Part shown: in pieces, positions 6,452 through 12,692 of the stretch
Layout: every line of letters starts with the position of its first letter
How positions within the stretch are numbered: position 1 is the stretch's first letter
Assembly (NCBI GenBank): GCA_038246255.1
Contig: JBBRWC010000106.1
Span: 1 to 13,991 of the forward strand
DNA from: RI-242 sp038246255
GTDB lineage: Bacteria; Planctomycetota; UBA1135; GCA-002686595
Reading direction: 5' to 3'
Length of the DNA: 13,991 nt
Position numbers and translations under genes: made by a program
The notes under the pieces: model-generated
What the model saw: only the letters and a program-made list of their open reading frames with translations
What the model was told of the DNA's origin: nothing
The model's database searches: none

Positions 6452-8176
6452 TTGGAACGCTTCGATCCCGATCTGCGCGCGCTTCAGGAGGTGCGCGACC
6501 ACACACGCCGCGCCGTTGCCGCCCAGGCCGAGGCCGCGCAGTGGACGCAGGAGCGCACCGACCTCGTGTGCCGTGCGCTCGTCACCGCAGTGGCGCGTGC
6601 GGCAGCGGACCTCGCGCGGCTCGCGGTCGAGGAAACCGGCATGGGCCGTGTCGCGGACAAGGTGTTGAAGAACCTCCACGCGTCGGAGGGCGTCTGGGCG
6701 TCGATCGAACGCGAGCGCACGGTCGGCGTGGTCGCTCGGGATGAAGCGCGCGGTGTGATCGAGGTTGCGTCGCCGATTGGGGTCGTGGCGGGCATTGTGC
6801 CGACGACAAACCCCACCTCGACGGCGATCGGCAAAGCGCTGATTGCTCTCAAGGCCCGCAACGCGATCGTCATCAGCCCCCATCCGCGCGCAAAACGCTG
6901 CATCCGCGAGACGGTGGAGGTCATGCGCCGCGCGCTCGAGCGCGTCGGTGCGCCGGCCGACCTGATCCAATCGCTGGGTGACCCGACGGTCGAATCGACC
7001 CAGGCGTTGATGCGCCATCCGGACGTGAAGCTGATCCTCGCCACGGGCGGGGCCGGGCTCGTCCAGGCGGCTTACAGCTCGGGCAAACCCGCGTACGGCG
7101 TTGGCCCGGGCAACGTGCCGGTTTACGTGGACCGCGGCGCGGACCTCGCGCGTGCGGCGCGCTGGATCGTCGCGAGCCAAAGCTTTGACAACGCGACGCT
7201 GTGCTGCTCCGAGCAGGCGCTCGTGCTGGATCGGCCGATCGCCGAAAAACTGCTCGATGCGCTGGCGCGGCGCGGTGCGCACCTGTGCAGTCCCGACGAG
7301 ACCGCGAAGCTCGAGCGGTGTGCCAACGTCGACGGGCACATGAACCCGAAGGTCGTCGGCCAGGACCCGTGGCGTGTCGCCGAGCTCGCCGGGTTCAACG
7401 TGCCGCGCTCCACCAGCGTGCTGCTTGCGCACCAAAAAGGTGTCGGACCCGCGTTCCCGCTGTCGATCGAGATCCTCTGCCCGCTCCTTTCCGTCCACGT
7501 CGTCGACGGGTGGGAGGAAGGCTGCAAGCTATCGAAGGCCATCTTGCACCACGGCGGCCTCGGCCACACGATCGGCGTGTGGGCGCGCGACGCGGCCGTG
7601 CTTGAGGCGTGGTACGCGCAAAAGCCCGCGAGCCGCATCGTCGTCAACGGTCCGACCAGCCAGGGGGCGGTGGGGTACTCGACCGGACTGGCGCCTTCGA
7701 TGAGCCTTGGGTGTGGGCCGCTCGCCGGCAACATCACTTCGGACAACATCACCGCGCGCCACCTCGTCAACATCAAGCGTGTCGGTTTGCCGCGACCCGA
7801 CTGGGAAACGCGTTACGAGCGCGACGTGCTGCGTGTGCAGTCGATGCTCGGACAGGCCGCAGTTCCGCGGGGCAGCGGCCTCGCGGGGGATCCCGCGCTC
7901 GAGCACGGCGCCGGTGCCCCTTTCCAGCGGGCCGCGCCACCCCTCGAAGTGCCCGCGGGTGTCGCCTTGGCGCCGAAACCCACGCCGCGGCCCCCGTCGC
8001 AAACCCCGTCGGGGGCACCGTCGGGGGCACCGTCGGGGGCGGCGCGGGACGCCCTCCTCGCCCCCCTCCTGGCGATTCCGCTCTTTGCACCCGCCCTGGC
8101 CGACGCCAGCTGCCCCCTGGGGCCCTGCCGCGGCTGCCCCCATCTGAACACACGTACCGGCGCGTGCACGGCCTGA
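6452..8176 (+). CDS. CoA-acylating aldehyde dehydrogenase of the microcompartment, with Cys-rich C-terminal extension
   Basis: A 574-residue protein predicted to oxidise an aldehyde to acyl-CoA with NAD+ and CoA. The start is TTG at 6452, the first start codon after an in-frame TGA at 6443; its ribosome binding site is weak. The core (about 1-470) carries IVPTTNPTST, GGAGLVQAAYSSGKPAYGVG, and FDNATLCCSEQ with Cys251 at the catalytic position (Cys252 adjacent). PSMSLGCGPLAGN followed by HLVNIKRV resembles the dehydrogenase half of AdhE more than PduP or EutE. PduP and EutE are about 465 residues; here roughly 100 are added. These comprise a Pro-rich linker with PSGA repeats (about 509-530), a Leu/Ala/Pro hydrophobic segment (531-549) and Cys554, Cys559, Cys562 and Cys572 (CX4CX2CX9C). 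The hydrophobic segment could be an encapsulation peptide and the Cys cluster a metal or Fe-S site; both are inference. The substrate is unknown; small aldehydes such as acetaldehyde, propionaldehyde or lactaldehyde products are usual for BMCs. Confidence 0.9.
   Translation: MERFDPDLRALQEVRDHTRRAVAAQAEAAQWTQERTDLVCRALVTAVARAAADLARLAVEETGMGRVADKVLKNLHASEGVWASIERERTVGVVARDEARGVIEVASPIGVVAGIVPTTNPTSTAIGKALIALKARNAIVISPHPRAKRCIRETVEVMRRALERVGAPADLIQSLGDPTVESTQALMRHPDVKLILATGGAGLVQAAYSSGKPAYGVGPGNVPVYVDRGADLARAARWIVASQSFDNATLCCSEQALVLDRPIAEKLLDALARRGAHLCSPDETAKLERCANVDGHMNPKVVGQDPWRVAELAGFNVPRSTSVLLAHQKGVGPAFPLSIEILCPLLSVHVVDGWEEGCKLSKAILHHGGLGHTIGVWARDAAVLEAWYAQKPASRIVVNGPTSQGAVGYSTGLAPSMSLGCGPLAGNITSDNITARHLVNIKRVGLPRPDWETRYERDVLRVQSMLGQAAVPRGSGLAGDPALEHGAGAPFQRAAPPLEVPAGVALAPKPTPRPPSQTPSGAPSGAPSGAARDALLAPLLAIPLFAPALADASCPLGPCRGCPHLNTRTGACTA
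8006..8041 (+). repeat. 12-bp tandem repeat in the dehydrogenase linker
   Basis: Three near-perfect copies of ccgtcgggggca, the last one diverging at its final bases, encode the PSGA repeats of the linker that joins the dehydrogenase core to its C-terminal tail. The repeat keeps the frame, so copy-number change would only alter linker length. Confidence 0.88.
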
Positions 8177-8250
8177 CGTATCCTCATTGACCCCACGCGC
8201 GGATCCGGTCCCCGGTCCGGCCCGCCAGCCTCCCCACCCACGAAGCATCC
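8177..8250 (+). promoter_or_regulatory. Intergenic leader before second BMC-H gene, weak candidate promoter
   Basis: This is the longest gap inside the BMC cluster (74 bases). TATCCT at 8179-8184 matches TATAAT at 4 of 6 positions, but no -35 box is evident. It also contains a direct repeat ccggtcc/ccggtcc (8205-8218). No good ribosome binding site precedes the ATG at 8251. An extra internal promoter that boosts shell protein supply is possible but unproven. Confidence 0.2.
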
Positions 8251-8541
8251 ATGGATTCCCTGATCGCCCTGGGCCTGATCGAGACGAAGGGCATGGTCGG
8301 CGCCATCGAAGCCGCCGATGCCATGTGCAAGGCGGCCAAGGTCACTTTGATCGGCAAAGAGAACTCCGGCGGCGCACTCGTCACGGTGATGGTGCGTGGC
8401 GAGGTCGGAGCGGTGAAGGCCGCGACCGAAGCCGGCGCCGCCGCCGCGCGCCGCGTCGGTGAGCTCATCGGCGTGCACGTGATCGCCCGCCCGGCGGACG
8501 AACTCGAGCGCTTCCTGCCGAAGGCCCCCGAAGGTTCTTGA
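8251..8541 (+). CDS. BMC-H microcompartment shell hexamer protein, copy 2
   Basis: A 96-residue single-BMC-domain shell protein beginning MDSLIALGLIETKGMVGAIE. It is a paralogue of the protein at 6078-6410, with long identical stretches such as GEVGAVKAATEAGAAAARRVGEL, so the two arose by duplication. The hexamer edge Lys (residue 27) is conserved. The pore loop reads NSGGA (38-42) where PduA has KIGSG and the first copy has KATAG. The family IPRPH motif is changed to IARPA, which could alter tile-to-tile contacts at the edge. It lacks the Pro/Gly tail of copy 1. The ATG start gives the full domain. The stop lies 17 bases before the start chosen for the BMC-T gene, and overlaps an alternative TTG start of that gene. 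Confidence 0.95.
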   Translation: MDSLIALGLIETKGMVGAIEAADAMCKAAKVTLIGKENSGGALVTVMVRGEVGAVKAATEAGAAAARRVGELIGVHVIARPADELERFLPKAPEGS

Positions 8542-8558
8542 GCCCCGCGGTGCCTGCC

Positions 8559-9176
8559 ATGAGCGAGACCAACGGCGCACCTGCGCGCAGCGACTGGAAC
8601 CCGCCCCTGCGGGACGACGTGGAAATGCAGCCCTGCATTGGGTTGCTCGAATGCTGCTCCGTCGCGCGTGGTGTCGCGGTTGCGGACGCGGTGCTGTGGC
8701 AAGCGCAGGTCGAGATGCTGTTTGCTTCGCCCGTCCATCCGGGCAAGTACGTGCTTTTGTTCACCGGGTCGGTCGAAGACGTGCGCCAGGGTCTTGAGCG
8801 GGGCGCGGCCGTGGCGGAAGGCGACCTGGTCGACCGCCTCTTCATCCCTCAGGTCCACCCCCAGGTCCCGTTGGGCCTGCGCCGGCGGGGTGGCCAGATC
8901 CAGGGCCGCCTCGATGCGATCGGCGTCGTGGAAACGACGACGGTGGCGAGCGCGATCAGCGCCGCGGACCTCGCCCTCAAAACGGCCACCGTCGACCTGC
9001 TCGACCTGCGCATCGCCAACGGTCTGGGTGGCAAGTCGTTTTTCACGATCACCGGCGGTGTGGCCGACGTGCGCGCCTGCGTCACCGCCGCGGCGCGTCA
9101 ATGCACGGACGCCGGAACACTCGCACGCGACGTGGTCATCGCGCAACCGCACCCCGACCTCGTTCGGCACCTGTGA
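8559..9176 (+). CDS. BMC-T tandem-domain shell trimer protein (PduT/BMC-T1-like)
   Basis: A 205-residue protein from ATG 8559. A TTG at 8538 overlapping the previous stop would add seven residues, but it lacks a well-spaced ribosome binding site. Two BMC domains are visible, about 25-103 (CIGLLECCSVARGVAVADAV) and 118-200 (DAIGVVETTTVASAISAADL). The protein should form pseudohexameric trimers in the shell. It resembles PduT and Haliangium BMC-T1 in domain order, in the PGK loop and in the GGK loop of domain 2 (ANGLGGK, 153-159). In PduT a Cys in a CPGK loop binds a [4Fe-4S] cluster at the three-fold pore. Here the loop is HPGK with His60, so a cluster ligated in the PduT way is not expected. 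Cys32 and Cys33 sit in the first helix region. The 24-residue hydrophilic N-terminal extension is of unknown use. No stacked (CsoS1D-like) domain features were identified. Confidence 0.92.
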   Translation: MSETNGAPARSDWNPPLRDDVEMQPCIGLLECCSVARGVAVADAVLWQAQVEMLFASPVHPGKYVLLFTGSVEDVRQGLERGAAVAEGDLVDRLFIPQVHPQVPLGLRRRGGQIQGRLDAIGVVETTTVASAISAADLALKTATVDLLDLRIANGLGGKSFFTITGGVADVRACVTAAARQCTDAGTLARDVVIAQPHPDLVRHL

Positions 9177-9245
9177 TGGGTGCGCGGGTCTCCGCCCACT
9201 GAATCTGCTTCCCGCTCGTCTAAGGGCCGGAAGCCCGCCTTGGAG

Positions 9246-9273
9246 CGCGCGGAGAGCTTTTTGACCCCGCGCG
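9246..9273. terminator. GC-rich hairpin at convergent junction, candidate bidirectional terminator
   Basis: CGCGCGG (9246-9252) pairs perfectly with CCGCGCG (9267-9273) around a 14-base loop; an extra G-T pair is possible. It lies between the converging BMC-T gene and the glycosyltransferase gene, where both transcripts must stop. A second small hairpin, GGGC/GCCC (9224-9236), lies just upstream. Neither has a T tract directly after the stem; a run of five T sits in the loop of the larger one. Confidence 0.35.
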
Positions 9274-9307
9274 TCGCCTGGGTCCCCGCTCGGTCAAAGC
9301 GTGGCCC

Positions 9308-11293
9308 TTACTCCTGGCGCAGGGTGAGGCTGCCCAGTGCGGGCACCGTGTGCGATGGCGCGGTGGCGATGTCGACGTGGATGCGGTCGAACGGGCCCGT
9401 TCCGGGCGCAATGGACAGCGTGTGCGACACCATGCCAAACGCCAAACGCACGTCGGTGGCGTCGACGACGAAGGTCGCGCGAGTGGCATCGCCCTCAAGG
9501 AGCGTGAAGTGGTAGACCATGAACGCTCCCGGGTTCACTTGGATGTCCATCGCGGACGCGGTTTGCGCGCGTTCGAGCTCGACCGACAGGCCGCCGCCGT
9601 AAACCACCTTGGATTGGGGCTCGTCGAACCACTGGGGGCCCGGGCCCAGGGGATGCGGCGGAAGCGGTGTCGCGATCTTCGCGTAGGGGATCGCGACGCG
9701 GCGCATGTGGTGGTACTCGTCGCGGATGAAATCCTCCAGTCCCGCGTCGAGGGCACCACTCCAAAGGGCGATCAGCGCATCGAAGCGCTCGCGCGCAAAC
9801 AACGGGCCGCGGATGGCGATCCGCAGCGCGTCGTAGTAGCGCGCGAGCCCCGGATGGCGGATGTGGTTGCCACCATGCGCCAGTGTCTCGAAGTACCCCG
9901 TGGGCACATGGCGCACGAAGTGCCCGGGACGCCAGCCCTTGGGGCGACTGATCGGCAAGCGCATCAGCAAGGGATCGAGCAGCCACGGATCGATCACGTG
10001 CTGGAGGTCGCCCCCTTCGAACGCAAACGCGCCGACCATCCCGTACGCGACAAACAGCGGCGTTTCCCTGCCCGCCGCGCGGACGCCGTCGCTCAATGCC
10101 CCGGGGATCGGCGTGCGCCGTGTCGGGCTCGTCAAACCGAACTGCGGGTAATAAAACGCGCGCTCGTCCATGATGCCCTTGAACTCGTCGTGGGGAAAAA
10201 CGACGGTGTCGAAGGACCGCGTCCAGTTCGCGCGCCCCGGTGCGACAAAAAGAACGAGCGCCACCGCGACCAGCGCAAGGTTGCGCGCGGGCGCTATCCC
10301 GTGCGCTGAACGCGCGACGAGCGCGACCGCGACAATGAAAGGCGGCGTGAAAAAGCGCGTGCCCATGAAGTCGCCGCCGACCTTCACGATGTACGCGAGG
10401 TAGAGGACGCAACCGAGGGCGAGCGCGGTCGGGGCGAGCTGGCGGCGCGCAAATCCGAGCGTGATACCCGCCGCGATCGCAACCAGGGTGAGCGGGTCCC
10501 GCGTCACGCCGTATCCCAGGTAATAGAGCCCCTGCTGCGCGAGGTCCGCCGCGGCGACACCGGTGTCGAACGCCTTGGCGTGGGCGGTGATCGGAAACGG
10601 CGAGCCGTAATAAAATGCCGAGAACAGCAGCCACAGGCCAAATGGCGCAAGCCCGATGGTCATGCGCGTGACCCACACCGGGACCGAACAGCCGCGCAGG
10701 CTCGCCGCGAGGACGGGCGCGCACAGGAGGACGAGGTCCATGCGGGTCAGCGCGATGAGGCTGGCCCAGAACGCCAACTCGAGCGCGCGGCGCGCGGGAT
10801 CGGCACGGCCGTCTCCTGCGGGACCTTGGCGGCCCGCGCGGAAAAGGTGCAGCGCTCGGCCGGCGAAGAGCGTCAGCAACGCGAAGCCCAGCGGGTTTTC
10901 GAGTCCCGACACCGCGTAGTCGATGAATCCCCGCGAGGTGAGGAGCAGCACCCCGACTGCCACGGCGGCGGGTGCGCTGCGCGCTTCGCGTGCGAGCAGC
11001 AGGGCCGTAAGCAGCGCGAAGACGAGCGCGAGCGCGATCGTCGTGAAGTACGCTTCGCCGCTCACCCAGCGCCCGGCGCTGAGGATCATCATCCACAACG
11101 GGTGGGTGTACGCCTGCACCCGCTCACCCGCGTTCCACACGGGGCCGAGTCCATTCACCCAGTTTTCGACGACCCGCAGTGTGATGAACGTGTCGTCGCC
11201 GACCCACGCGGCACGCACGAGTGCGGTGGCGAGCGCGGCGAACACGAGGGCCGCCGCAACCTTCCAGGCGGGATGGGGGGGGCGCTGGGGCAT
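9308..11293 (-). CDS. Polytopic membrane glycosyltransferase, AftB-like (GT-C fold)
   Basis: A 661-residue protein from the ATG at 11293 to the TAA at 9308. The frame stays open further upstream, but that part is antisense to the MFS gene and has no membrane character. After one hydrophobic segment comes GDDTFITLRVVENWVNGLG (Asp33-Asp34) and then VWNAGERVQAYTHPLW (52-67). This pattern is typical of GT-C enzymes related to mycobacterial AftB, where the acidic pair after TM1 is catalytic and the donor is a polyprenyl-linked sugar. Many hydrophobic helices fill about residues 75-370, and the C-terminal third is a soluble, probably periplasmic domain. The length matches AftB-type proteins (about 630-690). 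Sugar and acceptor are unknown; envelope polysaccharide or glycoprotein modification is likely. A TACTCT box ends 11 bases before the ATG. It is transcribed divergently from the MFS gene. Confidence 0.75.
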   Translation of the reverse strand: MPQRPPHPAWKVAAALVFAALATALVRAAWVGDDTFITLRVVENWVNGLGPVWNAGERVQAYTHPLWMMILSAGRWVSGEAYFTTIALALVFALLTALLLAREARSAPAAVAVGVLLLTSRGFIDYAVSGLENPLGFALLTLFAGRALHLFRAGRQGPAGDGRADPARRALELAFWASLIALTRMDLVLLCAPVLAASLRGCSVPVWVTRMTIGLAPFGLWLLFSAFYYGSPFPITAHAKAFDTGVAAADLAQQGLYYLGYGVTRDPLTLVAIAAGITLGFARRQLAPTALALGCVLYLAYIVKVGGDFMGTRFFTPPFIVAVALVARSAHGIAPARNLALVAVALVLFVAPGRANWTRSFDTVVFPHDEFKGIMDERAFYYPQFGLTSPTRRTPIPGALSDGVRAAGRETPLFVAYGMVGAFAFEGGDLQHVIDPWLLDPLLMRLPISRPKGWRPGHFVRHVPTGYFETLAHGGNHIRHPGLARYYDALRIAIRGPLFARERFDALIALWSGALDAGLEDFIRDEYHHMRRVAIPYAKIATPLPPHPLGPGPQWFDEPQSKVVYGGGLSVELERAQTASAMDIQVNPGAFMVYHFTLLEGDATRATFVVDATDVRLAFGMVSHTLSIAPGTGPFDRIHVDIATAPSHTVPALGSLTLRQE

Positions 11294-11371
11294 GGTTCGC
11301 CCGCAGAGTAGCAGGCCGCGGCGGGCCCGCTCTGGCTCCAGGCGCTCGAGCCTGCAACACTGGCTGGCCCC
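11294..11371. promoter_or_regulatory. Divergent promoter region between glycosyltransferase and MFS genes
   Basis: This 78-base gap separates two divergent start codons and must hold both promoters. On the minus strand TACTCT (11310-11305) precedes the ATG by 11 bases. On the plus strand AACACT (11356-11361) precedes the ATG by 10 bases. Both are preceded by gcctgc. No -35 boxes and no Shine-Dalgarno sequences are clear on either side, suggesting very short or absent leaders. Confidence 0.35.
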
Positions 11372-12661
11372 ATGGAGCGCTGGCAGAGGACGTACCGGGC
11401 GGTGTTCGCCGCGAACCTGGTGGCGGCGCTCGGGATGATGAGTTTCCTGCCGTTTTTCCCGAGCCTCCTCGAGGGAATGGGGGTGACGGAAAGGGGCCCG
11501 CTCGAGTTTTGGTCGGGGTTGTGTTTTGGAGCGGCGCCTCTGATGGCCGCGTTGATGGGGCCGTTGTGGGGTGCCCTGGGCGACCGTTTCGGGCGCAAGC
11601 TGATGGTGCTGCGCTCGCTGCTCGCTCTGACCCTGTTTGTCGGACTGATGGGGTTCGCGCGCCGGCCCGAGGAGCTGCTTGTCCTGCGCCTCGCCCAGGG
11701 CGCGTTCTCCGGTTTCATCGCACCCAGCATCACTCTCGTGTCCATGGGCGCCGCCGCAGGCCGCCAAGGCCGCGTCGCGGGGGGCCTGCAGATGGCGACG
11801 GCCATCGGCGCGATCGTCGGCCCGCTGCTGGGAGCCTTTGTGGCGGAATATTTTGGCCTCGATGCGGTGTTCGCGCTGGTCGCCGTCACGACCGCCATCG
11901 GAGCGCTCGTGGTTGCCCTTTTTGCCGAGGACACGGGCGATCCGGTGGAAAAGGCCCTTGAGGCAGCCGGCGGGCGCGCACCGTTGCGGGGGCGTGCGAG
12001 CCCGCTTGCCATCCTTCAGTCCTCGACGCGCGAAATCGCCGAACTCGTTCGCAATCCGCGGCTGCGCACGGCGCTGCTCGTCCTCTTCGCGACGCAGTTT
12101 GGCCTGGGAGCGACCACTCCACTGCTCGAACTGTTTGTGCGCGACCTCGGCGACCAACCGTTCGGATTGGCGAGCGCGAAGTTGACGGGAGCGCTGTTCA
12201 GCGCCGCGGCCGTGTTCAACGTCATCGTGATGCCCTGGTGGGGGCGCCACGGCGACCGCGGCGGCCATGCCCGCGCGCTCTACCAATCGGCGGCGGGGTC
12301 GGCGGTGGCGCTCATCCTGTGCGGCCTCGCTCCGGCGTACCTCGTGCTGCTCGCGGCGCGGGCGCTGCAGGGCGCGGCATCCGGGGGACTCAGCCCCAAT
12401 GCGTATGGCGTTGCCGCGGAGGAAACCGGTGCTGCGCGGCGCGGTGCGGCGTTTGGATCGGTGTTCTCGGCGGGCGCCATGGCGATGGCGGTTGCCGCGG
12501 TGGCGGGCGGGAGCCTTGCCGCGGTGCTCGGTGTGCGCGGTGTGTTCTTCACCGCCGGCGCGATCCCGATTGTGGTGTTGCTGTGGACTCGATTGCGCCG
12601 CCCGCCGCCCGCGCCGGTCCCCAAGCAGCACCCTCTGCCGACCTTGGCCAAAAGCCATTGA
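11372..12661 (+). CDS. Major facilitator superfamily transporter, drug-efflux (DHA1) type
   Basis: A 429-residue inner-membrane protein with about 12 hydrophobic helices and a central cytoplasmic loop (about 190-225). Motif A, GPLWGALGDRFGRK (63-76), lies between helices 2 and 3. Motif B, RLAQGAFSG (106-114), lies in helix 4. Motif C, GAIVGPLLGAF (146-156), lies in helix 5; this last motif is characteristic of proton-coupled drug antiporters. A second, weaker motif-A-like stretch (WWGRHGDRGG) marks the start of the C-terminal half. It probably exports a hydrophobic compound in exchange for protons; the substrate cannot be read. The ATG at 11372 lacks a ribosome binding site. The 3' end is followed within three bases by a hairpin with a short T run. 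Nothing links it functionally to the BMC genes. Confidence 0.88.
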   Translation: MERWQRTYRAVFAANLVAALGMMSFLPFFPSLLEGMGVTERGPLEFWSGLCFGAAPLMAALMGPLWGALGDRFGRKLMVLRSLLALTLFVGLMGFARRPEELLVLRLAQGAFSGFIAPSITLVSMGAAAGRQGRVAGGLQMATAIGAIVGPLLGAFVAEYFGLDAVFALVAVTTAIGALVVALFAEDTGDPVEKALEAAGGRAPLRGRASPLAILQSSTREIAELVRNPRLRTALLVLFATQFGLGATTPLLELFVRDLGDQPFGLASAKLTGALFSAAAVFNVIVMPWWGRHGDRGGHARALYQSAAGSAVALILCGLAPAYLVLLAARALQGAASGGLSPNAYGVAAEETGAARRGAAFGSVFSAGAMAMAVAAVAGGSLAAVLGVRGVFFTAGAIPIVVLLWTRLRRPPPAPVPKQHPLPTLAKSH

Positions 12662-12663
12662 CC

Positions 12664-12685
12664 GCTCGGTTCCTGGCCGAGCTTT
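12664..12685 (+). terminator. Hairpin terminator candidate after the MFS gene
   Basis: GCTCGG (12664-12669) pairs with CCGAGC (12677-12682) over a 7-base loop, directly followed by TTT. It starts 3 bases after the MFS stop and lies in the 31-base gap before the converging gene, so it may serve both directions. The T run is short. Confidence 0.5.
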
Positions 12686-12692
12686 CGCGCGT

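Noticed and set aside
5714..7498. A minus-strand open frame of nearly 600 codons opposite the SGNH, BMC-H and dehydrogenase genes
   Set aside because: It spans three clear plus-strand genes with conserved motifs and has an Arg/His/Asp-rich shadow composition. No family was recognised.
8006..8041. Short repeats as a possible CRISPR or regulatory array
   Set aside because: Only three 12-bp units without spacers, in frame within a coding linker.
8538..8558. TTG start overlapping the BMC-H stop for the BMC-T gene
   Set aside because: The GAAGG upstream is only 3 bases from the TTG. The ATG at 8559 keeps the whole first domain and is the more usual codon. The choice is not certain.
6078..9176. 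Horizontal acquisition of the BMC locus on a mobile element
   Set aside because: No integrase, transposase, tRNA or flanking repeats are seen, and base composition looks like that of the neighbours, so transfer is not supported from this window.
11294..12658. A long open minus-strand frame upstream of and continuous with the glycosyltransferase, antisense to the MFS gene
   Set aside because: High-GC codon bias keeps the antisense frame open. The translation is Arg/His/Gln-rich low-complexity sequence with no membrane segments, while the plus-strand MFS protein has all family motifs.
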